Source: Abyssibacter profundi
GTDB lineage: Bacteria > Pseudomonadota > Gammaproteobacteria > Nevskiales > OUC007
Assembly: GCF_003151135.1 (NCBI RefSeq)
Contig: NZ_QEQK01000015.1
Location: 17,158 to 81,157 of the forward strand
Direction: 5' to 3'
DNA: 64,000 nucleotides
Below the pieces are notes generated by a model. That model did not search any database and had not been told where the DNA came from. It saw nothing but the letters and a program-made list of their open reading frames with translations. The position numbers and the translations under genes were made by a program. This document shows, one piece after another, positions 7,386 to 16,112 of this stretch (position 1 is the stretch's first letter; every line of letters starts with the position of its first letter).

Positions 7386-9362
7386 ATGAGCATCGACATG
7401 CAGCAGTTCCAGCAAACCTTCTTTGAGGAGAGTCTGGAAGGGCTGGATGTCATGGAATCAGGGTTGCTGGAGATGGACCCCTCCGCGCTGGACGCGGAGG
7501 CCATCAACGCCATCTTCAGGGCGGCGCATTCGATCAAGGGTGGTGCCGGGACCTTCGGGTTCGAGCCCATCAGCCAGTTCACCCATGTGGTGGAGACGCT
7601 GCTGGATGACCTGCGCAGCGGCAGTCGCAAGGCAGACACGGCGTTGGTCGACTTGCTGCTGCGCTCGGTCGACAGTCTGCGGGCCATGTTCGACGACGCC
7701 CAGGCGGGTACGCCAATCGACGTCTCGCGGCATAACGATGTGCAGCGGGAGCTGCTGGCGATTCTGGAACAGGCACCAGATGACGCAGACCCGTCGGCGA
7801 AGATCGATCCGGCGCTTGCCGTCGCGGGTTGGCAAATTGATTTCCGCCCGCATCCCGAGCTGTTCACCACCGGCAATGATCCCCTGCATGTGTTCCGCGA
7901 ACTGGCTGCCATGGGCCCTTTCACGGCGACACCCGACAGCAGCAACCTGCCGGATGTCGAGCACCTGGATGCCACGCTCTGCCATCTGCACTGGACGCTG
8001 GATTTGCAGGCGCCGGTCACAGAAGAGGCCGTGCGCGAAGCCTTTGCGTGGATTGAGGACGAGTGTGACCTCAGCCTCAAGCCCCAGCATCTGGTGGATG
8101 ACCCAGAACTCGGCACCTTGCCCAAGCTTGCCGAGACGGACAGCGTCAAAGCCGACAAGCCACGAACGCCCGCGCAGTCAGCCGCGGCCAGTAGCAGCCT
8201 GCGCGTGGGTGTCGACAAGATTGATGCGCTGATCAATCTGGTGGGCGAACTGGTCATTACCCAGTCCATGCTCAAACAGGCCGGTCACGAGCTCGATCCC
8301 GTCCACCACGAACGGCTGATCGCCGGGCTGGATACGCTGGCCCGGAACACGCGTGATCTACAGGACGCCGTGCTATCGACTCGCATGGTTGTGATCGAAT
8401 CGGTGTTCAAGCGGTTTCCGCGTGTGGTGCGTGATGTGGCCGGCCAGCTGGGCAAGCAGGTCGAACTGCACATGGAAGGCGAGGGGACCGAGCTGGACCG
8501 CAGCGTCACCGAGAAGATTGTTGATCCGCTGACACATATCGTCCGCAACAGCATCGATCACGGCATTGAATCACCCGAGCAGCGCCAGGCCGCGGGCAAG
8601 CCGGCCAAGGGCCACATCACGCTCAAGGCTGCCCACGAAGGTGGATTCATCGTCATCGAGGTCATCGATGACGGTGCCGGCCTGAATCGCCAGCGCATAC
8701 TCGACAAGGCCCGGGACTCCGGACTCGCTGTCAGCGATGACATGCCCGATTCCGAGGTGTGGCAGCTGCTGTTTGCCCCCGGCTTTTCAACGGCCGAAAC
8801 GGTGACAGACCTGTCCGGCCGCGGTGTCGGCATGGACGTGGTCAAGCGCAACATTGTGAGCCTCGGCGGGCAGGTGACCCTGTCGTCGCAGACAGGCCGT
8901 GGCACGCGGGTCGAGATTCGTCTGCCGCTGACGCTGGCCATTCTCGACGGCATGTTGGTGGGCGTTGGCGACGAAACCTACGTCGTGCCCTTGAACGTCG
9001 TCTGCGAATCGCTGCAACCCGCCGAATCCGATATCAAACGCATCACCGGCCAGGCGGAGATGGTCCGTGTGCGTGATGCGTATATCCCCATTCTTCGCCT
9101 GTCTCAGGCTTTTGGCGTGCAAGACGCGCAGCCATCGCTGACGGACAGCGTGCTGGTCATCGTCGAGAGCGAGGGCCGGCAGGTGGCCCTGCAAGTCGAC
9201 CAGCTGCTGGGACATCAGCAAGTGGTCATCAAGAATCTGGAAGAACACTACGGCAGCGTTTTCGGCGTGTCCGGCGCGACCATTCTTGGAGATGGCCGGG
9301 TCTCACTCATTCTCGACGCCGCCGAGCTTGCAAACACGTTCGATCAGGTCCGCGCGGCTTAG
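7386..9362 (+). CDS. cheA: Chemotaxis histidine kinase CheA (second cluster)
   Basis: A 658-residue CheA. The Hpt domain has H48 in FRAAHSIKGGAGTFGF. A variable region (about 130-275) contains HPHPELF-like P2 sequence (FRPHPELFTTGNDPLHVFRE), so unlike CheA1 it appears to keep a response-regulator docking domain. Dimerization, ATPase (IVRNSIDHGIESPEQR, DDGAGLN, GRGVGMDVV) and CheW-like domains follow. It should phosphorylate the adjacent CheY and CheB. The ATG at 7386 begins directly at the Hpt helix. Confidence 0.95.
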   Translation: MSIDMQQFQQTFFEESLEGLDVMESGLLEMDPSALDAEAINAIFRAAHSIKGGAGTFGFEPISQFTHVVETLLDDLRSGSRKADTALVDLLLRSVDSLRAMFDDAQAGTPIDVSRHNDVQRELLAILEQAPDDADPSAKIDPALAVAGWQIDFRPHPELFTTGNDPLHVFRELAAMGPFTATPDSSNLPDVEHLDATLCHLHWTLDLQAPVTEEAVREAFAWIEDECDLSLKPQHLVDDPELGTLPKLAETDSVKADKPRTPAQSAAASSSLRVGVDKIDALINLVGELVITQSMLKQAGHELDPVHHERLIAGLDTLARNTRDLQDAVLSTRMVVIESVFKRFPRVVRDVAGQLGKQVELHMEGEGTELDRSVTEKIVDPLTHIVRNSIDHGIESPEQRQAAGKPAKGHITLKAAHEGGFIVIEVIDDGAGLNRQRILDKARDSGLAVSDDMPDSEVWQLLFAPGFSTAETVTDLSGRGVGMDVVKRNIVSLGGQVTLSSQTGRGTRVEIRLPLTLAILDGMLVGVGDETYVVPLNVVCESLQPAESDIKRITGQAEMVRVRDAYIPILRLSQAFGVQDAQPSLTDSVLVIVESEGRQVALQVDQLLGHQQVVIKNLEEHYGSVFGVSGATILGDGRVSLILDAAELANTFDQVRAA

Positions 9363-9416
9363 CCGGGTGGTTGGTACTCAACAACGACCGGTGAAAATCC
9401 GGCAAGGACTCCCCCA

Positions 9417-9956
9417 ATGAGCGACCAGACGGTGATGGATGAGGATGCCCGGGCGCAACCTCATTTATCAGAGCAGGAGAGCAACGAGCCGACCCAGGAG
9501 TTCCTGACATTCAGGCTGGGTGACGAGGAATACGGTGTGGATATTCTGAAAGTTCAGGAAATCCGAGGTTACGACACGGTGACCAAGATTCCTGATGCGC
9601 CTGAATACGTCAAAGGCGTGATCAATCTGCGGGGCACGATCATGCCGGTCGTGGATCTGCGCTTGCGCTTCCGTCTCGGCGAGCCTCGCTACGACGAGTT
9701 CACGGTGATGATCATTCTGCACTTGGAATCACGCAAGGTCGGCATCGTGGTCGACAGCGTGTCCGATGTCTTGAACCTGCGCGAGTCGCAGATGCTGCCG
9801 CCGCCAGAGTTTGGCGGGCATCTCAATGCCAACTCGATCCGAGGGCTGGGGTCGGCCGGCGAGCGACTGGTCATTCTGATCGATATCGAACGATTCATGG
9901 CCAGCGAAGACATGGCGCTGTCAACGGCAGCGCCAGCAGCTGCCGTCAGCAACTAA
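9417..9956 (+). CDS. cheW: Chemotaxis coupling protein CheW (second cluster)
   Basis: A 179-residue CheW. After about 30 acidic N-terminal residues comes the fold FLTFRLGDEEYGVDILKVQE, with GVINLRGTIMPVVDLRLRF and GIVVDSVSDVLNL, all strongly conserved CheW motifs. It bridges CheA2 and the receptor encoded 16 bases downstream. AAGGA at 9404-9408 precedes the ATG by 8 bases. Confidence 0.95.
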   Translation: MSDQTVMDEDARAQPHLSEQESNEPTQEFLTFRLGDEEYGVDILKVQEIRGYDTVTKIPDAPEYVKGVINLRGTIMPVVDLRLRFRLGEPRYDEFTVMIILHLESRKVGIVVDSVSDVLNLRESQMLPPPEFGGHLNANSIRGLGSAGERLVILIDIERFMASEDMALSTAAPAAAVSN

Positions 9957-9972
9957 ATAAAAGGGCAAAACA

Positions 9973-12900
9973 ATGGGTAACAACAGCATTTTGGGTTTGT
10001 TTGGCGGTTCACGCGATGCGCAGCGGCAACGTGCGATTACGCAGGGCCAGGTCGCGGCTCTGGATAAGTCCATGGCCGTGATTCATTTCGACCTGGAGGG
10101 GAACATCCTCAAGGCGAATCGCAATTTCTGCGACACGGTGGGCTATGAGTCCAGCGAGATCATCGGCCAGCACCACAGCATCTTTGTCGAACCCGCGGAG
10201 CGCGAGAAGGCCTCATACCGCGATTTCTGGGCAAAACTCGCCCGGGGCGAGTTCGACCGGGCCACGTACAAGCGGGTCAAGAAGAACGGCGATCCGGTTT
10301 GGATCGAAGCGACCTATAACCCGATCTTCGACGAGGCCGGCCAACCGTTCATGGTGGTGAAATACGCCACCGATGTGACCGAACGCATGCGCGTCGCCAG
10401 CGATCACGAGGGCCAGATCGCGGCCATCGGAAAATCACAGGCAGTCATCCAGTTCGAACTGGATGGCACGATTATTAGCGCGAACGACAATTTTCTCGCC
10501 GCGACCGGGTACACGCGGGACGAGGTCATCGGCAAGCACCACAGCATGTTTGTCACGCCCGAGGATCGCGCGTCCGACGCCTATCGTCTGTTCTGGAAGC
10601 AGCTGGCACTCGGCGAGTTCGACAAGGGGACCTACAAACGGGTCGCCAAGGATGGCAGCGAAATCTGGATTGAGGCGAGCTACAACCCGATCTTCGATGC
10701 CGCGGGTCGACCCTTCAAGGTCGTCAAATACGCCACAGATGTGACCGAGGCGCGTAATCGGGCAGCCGAAAACGCTGGACAGCTGGCAGCCATCCAGAAG
10801 TCCCAGGCTGTGATCGAGTTCGATATGGACGGCAACATTCTCTCCGCCAACAGCAACTTTCTGGAGACGGTGGGGTACACGCTGGACGAGATCCAGGGGC
10901 GTCACCACAGCGTGTTCGTGGACAAAGACTATGCCGCCTCATACGAGTACCGAGAATTCTGGGCCAAACTGAACCGTGGCGAGTACGACGCGGGTCAGTA
11001 CGCGCGTATCGGTAAAGGCGGGCGGCGGATCTGGATCGAGGCGTCCTACAACCCGATCCTAGATGCCGAGGGACGGCCGATGAAGGTGGTCAAGTACGCC
11101 ACTGACATCACCGAGAAGATGCAGGCGAATCTGGCCATGGAGCAGGTGGCCAAGCAGACCATGGCCATTACGGCATCAGAGGATTTGTCGCAGCGCATCG
11201 AAGTCGATGCGGCCAGTGGCCTGGTGGGTGAACTCTGCACCTGCATCAACAAGATGCTCGATCACATCCATCGCAATGCAGAGCGTGAGCAGGTGGCGGC
11301 GGCCGATAACCTGCGCATCCGGAATGCGTTGGACAATGTGACCACCAATGTGATGATCGCTGACAACGATCGCCGCATCATTTACATGAATGAAGCGGTT
11401 CGCAAGATGTTGGTGACCGCGGAAGCGGATATACAGAACGAACTTCCCGAGTTCCGGGTGGAAAACCTCGATGGGCAGTCCATCGACGCCTTCCACAAGA
11501 ATCCGGACCACCAGCGCCGCATGCTGGAACGGTTGGAAACGGCCTTTAAGACCGATATCAAGCTGGGCGGACGCACTTTTGGTTTGATCGCCAGTCCGGT
11601 GATCAGCGATGACGGCGAGCGTCTGGGCACGGTTGTGGAGTGGCAGGACCGCACGCAGGAACTGGCGCTGCAAGCCGAAATCGAGGCCCGGGAAGCGCGA
11701 GAGCGTGAGATCGCGGACGAGAACCTGCGCATTCGCAATGCCCTGGACAACGTCTCGGCCAATGTGATGATCGCGGACAACGACCGGCGTATCACCTACA
11801 TCAACCGTTCGCTGTTCAACATGTTTACCGTGGCCGAGGCAGACCTGCGTGAGGATTTGCCCCAGTTTGATGTGCGTAAGGTCATGGGGACCTGCATCGA
11901 CGATTTCCACAAGAATCCTGCGCACCAGGAGCGCATGATCTCGCAGCTGCGTGACACCCACCGTGCACAGATCAAGGTCGGCGGGCGAACCCTGGCGCTA
12001 ACCGTCAACCCCATTCTTGATGACAAGGGTGAGCGTCGCGGCACCGTGGTCGAATGGCAGGATCGCAAGGCCGAAGTGGCCGTCGAACAGGAAATCGGTG
12101 AAGCCATCGAAGCCGCCAACAACGGTGATTTCGCCAAGCGCATTCAGCTTGACAACAAATCGGGATTCTTCCATCGCATTTCGGCAGGGATCAATCAGTT
12201 GATGGGCGGGTTCGAATCAGGCTTCGAGTCCATCAACCGCACGCTGGTGGCCATGGCAGATGGCGACTTCACGCAGCGTATCGACGAGGATTATCGGGGC
12301 TCTTGGGCCGAGCTCAGCAATTCGGTGAACACCACAGTGGATCGGCTCACCGATTTGCTCGGGCAGATTCGGAACTCGTCGGTCGAGATCAATGGGGCCT
12401 CCCGCGACATCGCCTCCGGGGCGGATGATTTGTCGGCCCGCACGGAGCAGACGGCAGCCAGCCTCGAGGAAACGGCCTCGTCGATGGAAGAGCTGACGTC
12501 GGCCGTGCGCCAGAATTCGGAGAATGCCGAGCAGGCCAACCAGTTGGCTGTCGGTGCCAGCGAGACCGCCAATCGTGGCGGCGAGGTCGTGAAGCAGGTG
12601 GTCGTCCGCATGGGCGAGATTACCAACAGCTCTCGCGAAATCAGCGAAATTATCAGTGTGATTGAAGGCATCGCGTTCCAGACCAACATCCTGGCGCTAA
12701 ACGCGGCTGTGGAAGCGGCCCGCGCCGGTGAGCAGGGTCGCGGCTTCGCGGTTGTGGCGGGCGAGGTGCGGTCTCTGGCGCAGCGGTCGTCGGCAGCCGC
12801 CAAGGAGATCAAGAAGCTGATCTCCAGCTCGGTGGACAACATCAGCAAGGGCAGCGAGATGGTGGATCAGGCCGGCGAGACAATGGCCGAGATCGTTAGT

Positions 12901-13293
12901 GCCGTGAAACGCGTGACCGACATCATGGGCGAGATTACCGCCGCATCGCGTGAGCAGCGGTCGGGTATCGAGCAGGTCAACGACGCCATCACGCATATGG
13001 ATCAGGGCACGCAACAGAATGCGGCGCTTGTGGAGGAGTCTGCAGCAGCGGCGAAGTCTCTGACCGACCAGGCTGACGGGCTGCTGACCGCCATTCGCCG
13101 ATTCCGTTTCGACGCGGAGGATGCTGTGGCAGAGCCGTTGGTCCGAGGCCCAAAAGCGCCCATCTCGCAGGTCAGTCGACCTGAGAAGCCGGCTGCTAAC
13201 CACTCACAAAAGCCTGCGCCTGCGAAGGTGGCAGTCGCACCGAAAGCACCGCCTGCGGCTGTTGCAGGTGATGAGCAGTGGGCTGAGTTCTAG
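9973..13293 (+). CDS. Soluble methyl-accepting chemotaxis protein with five PAS domains
   Basis: An 1106-residue receptor without membrane segments, so cytoplasmic. Three near-identical 122-residue PAS units (26-147, 148-269, 270-391) are followed by two PAS domains of another type (about 440-560 and 570-690), HAMP-like helices (to about 815) and the signalling domain, with methylation helix TEQTAASLEETASSMEEL and hairpin tip EGIAFQTNILALNAAVEAAR. The PAS type resembles that of BdlA/Aer-like redox or oxygen sensors; the cofactor cannot be read here. The protein ends in a flexible Ala/Pro/Lys linker and QWAEF, matching the xWxxF pentapeptide that tethers CheR/CheB. It lies in the position of the Aer2/McpB receptor in the P. 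aeruginosa che2 cluster. Confidence 0.93.
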   Translation: MGNNSILGLFGGSRDAQRQRAITQGQVAALDKSMAVIHFDLEGNILKANRNFCDTVGYESSEIIGQHHSIFVEPAEREKASYRDFWAKLARGEFDRATYKRVKKNGDPVWIEATYNPIFDEAGQPFMVVKYATDVTERMRVASDHEGQIAAIGKSQAVIQFELDGTIISANDNFLAATGYTRDEVIGKHHSMFVTPEDRASDAYRLFWKQLALGEFDKGTYKRVAKDGSEIWIEASYNPIFDAAGRPFKVVKYATDVTEARNRAAENAGQLAAIQKSQAVIEFDMDGNILSANSNFLETVGYTLDEIQGRHHSVFVDKDYAASYEYREFWAKLNRGEYDAGQYARIGKGGRRIWIEASYNPILDAEGRPMKVVKYATDITEKMQANLAMEQVAKQTMAITASEDLSQRIEVDAASGLVGELCTCINKMLDHIHRNAEREQVAAADNLRIRNALDNVTTNVMIADNDRRIIYMNEAVRKMLVTAEADIQNELPEFRVENLDGQSIDAFHKNPDHQRRMLERLETAFKTDIKLGGRTFGLIASPVISDDGERLGTVVEWQDRTQELALQAEIEAREAREREIADENLRIRNALDNVSANVMIADNDRRITYINRSLFNMFTVAEADLREDLPQFDVRKVMGTCIDDFHKNPAHQERMISQLRDTHRAQIKVGGRTLALTVNPILDDKGERRGTVVEWQDRKAEVAVEQEIGEAIEAANNGDFAKRIQLDNKSGFFHRISAGINQLMGGFESGFESINRTLVAMADGDFTQRIDEDYRGSWAELSNSVNTTVDRLTDLLGQIRNSSVEINGASRDIASGADDLSARTEQTAASLEETASSMEELTSAVRQNSENAEQANQLAVGASETANRGGEVVKQVVVRMGEITNSSREISEIISVIEGIAFQTNILALNAAVEAARAGEQGRGFAVVAGEVRSLAQRSSAAAKEIKKLISSSVDNISKGSEMVDQAGETMAEIVSAVKRVTDIMGEITAASREQRSGIEQVNDAITHMDQGTQQNAALVEESAAAAKSLTDQADGLLTAIRRFRFDAEDAVAEPLVRGPKAPISQVSRPEKPAANHSQKPAPAKVAVAPKAPPAAVAGDEQWAEF
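10048..11145 (+). repeat. Three tandem PAS units of 122 residues
   Basis: Receptor residues 26-147, 148-269 and 270-391 repeat with the same length and core features: an AAI.KSQAVI start, GYT..E..G.HHS, FW..L..GE, WIEASYNPI and VVKYATD. They probably arose by repeated duplication; sequence divergence between copies shows that it is not recent. Confidence 0.88.
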
Positions 13294-13316
13294 CGGCGAC
13301 TTCGAGGAGTGGGGCA

Positions 13317-13481
13317 ATGCGTAGTTCTATGGCGACCATGCTGGTTACGCAAAGAAGCATGATCAGCCGCGGCCTGTACGTGATCGCTCAGCATGGCTGG
13401 CGGTGGTGGGGTGTCCCCTTGGCTCATTTCGGCGCAGGACTGGTGGGCTTGGATGAGCATCAGGGGGGATCGCGACAGTGA
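13317..13481 (+). CDS. Unrecognised 54-residue small protein between receptor gene and cheR
   Basis: I do not recognise this protein. The ORF has a good ribosome site (CGAGGAG at 13302-13308, 8 bases before ATG), fills the gap between the receptor gene and cheR, and its TGA overlaps the GTG of cheR (GTGA), the same coupling used elsewhere in this operon. The product is Met-rich at the N-terminus (MRSSMATMLVTQRSM), has an aromatic centre HGWRWWGVPLAHFGAGLVGL, and a polar end. It may be a genuine small protein, or only a translated leader that delivers ribosomes to cheR. Confidence 0.5.
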   Translation: MRSSMATMLVTQRSMISRGLYVIAQHGWRWWGVPLAHFGAGLVGLDEHQGGSRQ

Positions 13482-14314
13482 GTGGCGGGGACCGGGACTT
13501 TGATCTCACCCGCGCTCATTTCCAGCGTGTTCGTCAGTTGATCGGCGAATACGCTGGAATCTCCCTGGCGGCGTCCAAGCAGGACATGGTGTACAGCCGC
13601 CTAGTCCGTCGTCTCAGGGCCCTCAAGCTCGACAGCTTTGATGACTATTTGCAGATTGTTGTGGCAGACGAGCAGGGTGAGCGTCAGGCCTTTGTCAATG
13701 CGCTGACAACGAATCTGACGGCGTTTTATCGCGAGGCCCATCACTTTGACGTGCTCGATCGAGTGTTGGGCGAATTCGGGTCTCGCAAAGTTCGGATCTG
13801 GTGTAGCGCTGCGTCGACAGGAGAGGAGCCCTACTCCATCGCCATGACGGTCGTGGAGCACTACAACAGCTGGTCTCCTCCGGTCGAGATCGTGGCCACG
13901 GACATCAATACAGAGGTCCTGCGTCAATGCCGTTCGGGCATCTATGGTCTGGACAGAATTGAGGGTATTGACGCTGCCCGCCGCAAACGTTTTTTTCAGC
14001 GGGGTGTGGGTGCGATGGCCGGCAAGGCCCGAATAAAACCGGAGCTACAGCGACTGGTCGACTTCGAGACATTCAACCTGCTGGGCGATCACTGGTCTCG
14101 TTTTAATGGGGTCGACATCATTTTTTGCAGAAATGTCATGATTTATTTTGACAAACCGACACAAGCTTCCTTGTTGAAACAATTTCATCGGGTGATGAAT
14201 GTCAATGGTTGGCTCTTCGTCGGCCATTCCGAGAGTCAGGTCAGAGACGTGCCGGGCTTCGTCGCACAGGGACATACGGTTTACCGGTCGCAAGCTGTTG
14301 GAGTCGCAGCCTGA
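13478..14314 (+). CDS. cheR: Chemotaxis protein methyltransferase CheR
   Basis: A 278-residue S-adenosylmethionine-dependent methyltransferase that methylates receptor glutamates. The N-terminal helical domain (FQRVRQLIGEYAGISL) precedes the Rossmann domain with WCSAASTGEEPYSIAM (the SAM-binding loop), EIVATDINTEVL, and DIIFCRNVMIYFD, which are the classic CheR motifs. The beta-subdomain expected to bind the receptor pentapeptide lies around residues 155-190. Its GTG start overlaps the stop of the small upstream ORF, and its stop overlaps cheD. Confidence 0.94.
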   Translation: MSGGDRDFDLTRAHFQRVRQLIGEYAGISLAASKQDMVYSRLVRRLRALKLDSFDDYLQIVVADEQGERQAFVNALTTNLTAFYREAHHFDVLDRVLGEFGSRKVRIWCSAASTGEEPYSIAMTVVEHYNSWSPPVEIVATDINTEVLRQCRSGIYGLDRIEGIDAARRKRFFQRGVGAMAGKARIKPELQRLVDFETFNLLGDHWSRFNGVDIIFCRNVMIYFDKPTQASLLKQFHRVMNVNGWLFVGHSESQVRDVPGFVAQGHTVYRSQAVGVAA

Positions 14315-14955
14315 TGGGATTGCCCGCACTTGAACTCAAGCCGGAGATGCTTGATCGGTGGCAGGCCCCTAACTCGGGCCAACTAACGCGGTATTTCGAT
14401 CGGAAGTTCGATGCCGAGGCTATCAAGCTCATGCCGGGCGAGTTTGCCGGAGTTGATGACCCCACCATGCTGGTCACCATTCTGGGTTCGTGCGTGGCTG
14501 CTTGCCTCTTCGATCCGGAGTCCAAAGTGGGCGGAATGAACCATTTCATGCTCCCAGGCGACATGGCCTCTCGGTCCGGTTCGGGACGGTACGGCATCCA
14601 TGCGATGGAGCTGCTGATCAATCGGCTAGTTGGTGTGGGGGCCGTACGCCATCGGCTTCGCGCCAAACTATTCGGCGGGGCGGCGGTGGTGCGCTCGATG
14701 ACGCAATCCGATGTGGGTGCGAGCAATATTCAGTTCGTTGAGCAGTATCTCCAGACTGAGGGCATCCCGCTGGTGGCGTCAGACCTTGGCGGGCCGTGGC
14801 CGCGCCGGGTTCATTTTTTTGGACAAACAGGGCAGGTCTTCGTCAAGCGACTTCCGGTGGTTGAGGCCAGTCGAATCGTCAAGGACGAAAGCCAGCTGTT
14901 CCAGCGCCTCGCCCAGAAATCTGAGGAATCCGGTTCCGTGGAGCTGTTCTCGTGA
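14314..14955 (+). CDS. cheD: Receptor glutamine deamidase CheD
   Basis: A 213-residue CheD. The catalytic Cys lies in [14 protein letters not shown] and the His in MNHFMLPG, matching the Cys-His-Thr deamidase of the family; FGGAAVV and [11 protein letters not shown] are further family motifs. CheD converts receptor Gln to Glu, creating methylation sites, and in some species is controlled by CheC or CheY. There are about 40 N-terminal residues before the usual family start. The C-terminus SGSVELFS resembles the ELF tails of CheA1 and the small receptor. It overlaps cheR (ATGA) and cheB (GTGA). Confidence 0.93.
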   Translation: MGLPALELKPEMLDRWQAPNSGQLTRYFDRKFDAEAIKLMPGEFAGVDDPTMLVTILGSCVAACLFDPESKVGGMNHFMLPGDMASRSGSGRYGIHAMELLINRLVGVGAVRHRLRAKLFGGAAVVRSMTQSDVGASNIQFVEQYLQTEGIPLVASDLGGPWPRRVHFFGQTGQVFVKRLPVVEASRIVKDESQLFQRLAQKSEESGSVELFS

Positions 14956-15995
14956 GCACGCGCGTGCTTGTTGTCGACGACTCGGCGCTTGTGCGCGAGG
15001 TGCTGACAGAGATGATCAGCCGGGCACCAGATCTGGAGGTGGTGGGGGTCGCACGGGACCCCTATGACGCTCGGGAGAAGATCAAGGCACTGAATCCCGA
15101 TGTGTTGACCCTGGACGTGGAAATGCCCCGTATGGATGGGCTGACCTTCCTGGACAATTTGATGCGTCTGCGCCCGATGCCGGTGGTGATGGTTTCGTCC
15201 CTGACTGAACGAGGGGCCGACATTACCCTGCGAGCCTTGGAACTCGGTGCGATCGATTTCGTCACCAAGCCAGCGGTCGGGGTGGCCAGCGGTCTCCGAG
15301 AGTACACGGATCAACTGCGCGACAAGTTGAGGCAAGCCGCTGGATCCAGGCCGCGGCAGCGCAGCGTGGCGGCCAAAGCGTCCGAGGTCGTCGTTGCGCG
15401 GGCCTACCGAACGACGGACCAGCTGATCTGTGTCGGATCCTCTACCGGGGGTACCGAAGCACTGCGTGTGTTCCTGGAACGCATGCCGCCGGATGCGCCG
15501 GCTGTCGTGATGACCCAACACATCCCTGCGGCATTTAGTGGCTCGCTCGCAGCTCGCCTGGATGGGGCGTCGCCCATGCGGGTGTGTGAGGCGCGCGATG
15601 GTCAGCCGATCACACCGGGTCACGCTTATCTCGCGCCGGGCGACCGGCATCTGCGGGTGGCGCGCAGCGGCGCCCGTCTGGTCTGCAGGCTGGATGATGA
15701 AGCACCGGTTAGCGGGCATCGACCCAGCGTCGATGTGCTTTTCCGCTCCGTGGCACATGCCTGCGGACGCAACGCGGTGGGCGTGATGCTCACGGGCATG
15801 GGCTCTGACGGGGCCCAGGCCATGCAGGAGCTGCAACAGGCCGGTGCCCGAACGCTTGCACAGGATGAGGCCAGCTGCGTGGTCTGGGGCATGCCCGGTG
15901 CCGCCTACCGGCTGGGTGCTGTGGACAAGCTCGTACCCCTGGATGACATGGCGCAGGCCGCGCTGAACGCCACGCGACAGGACGCCATTGCCTGA
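14952..15995 (+). CDS. cheB: Chemotaxis response regulator protein-glutamate methylesterase CheB
   Basis: A 347-residue two-domain CheB. The receiver (1-120) has D55 in [12 protein letters not shown]. After a linker, the methylesterase domain (about 155-347) carries S164 in [11 protein letters not shown], the His in [11 protein letters not shown] and the Asp in [12 protein letters not shown], a complete catalytic triad. It removes methyl groups from receptors when phosphorylated by CheA. The GTG start overlaps the cheD stop. It is the only full-length CheB here, so it may serve both chemotaxis clusters. Confidence 0.95.
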   Translation: MSTRVLVVDDSALVREVLTEMISRAPDLEVVGVARDPYDAREKIKALNPDVLTLDVEMPRMDGLTFLDNLMRLRPMPVVMVSSLTERGADITLRALELGAIDFVTKPAVGVASGLREYTDQLRDKLRQAAGSRPRQRSVAAKASEVVVARAYRTTDQLICVGSSTGGTEALRVFLERMPPDAPAVVMTQHIPAAFSGSLAARLDGASPMRVCEARDGQPITPGHAYLAPGDRHLRVARSGARLVCRLDDEAPVSGHRPSVDVLFRSVAHACGRNAVGVMLTGMGSDGAQAMQELQQAGARTLAQDEASCVVWGMPGAAYRLGAVDKLVPLDDMAQAALNATRQDAIA

Positions 15996-16053
15996 TGCCG
16001 GGCGACGTACGAAGCCGTGCTGCAAGCCGCAACATAATCTGCGGATAAATCGT

Positions 16054-16080
16054 TAAAGACCTGCGCCAAGCGGCCGTTAT
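16054..16080 (+). promoter_or_regulatory. Candidate sigma-28 (FliA) promoter for the small receptor gene
   Basis: TAAAGACC, 11 bases, GCCGTTAT fits the FliA consensus. It lies 33 bases before the ATG of the receptor gene at 16113, in the 117-base gap after cheB. Confidence 0.75.
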
Positions 16081-16112
16081 ACCAACAGTTCACGGAGTAC
16101 CGGAGACCTCGA

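Noticed and set aside
14811..16025. A 404-codon minus-strand frame opposite cheB
   Set aside because: CheB on the plus strand has a full catalytic triad and receiver; the antisense product looks random.
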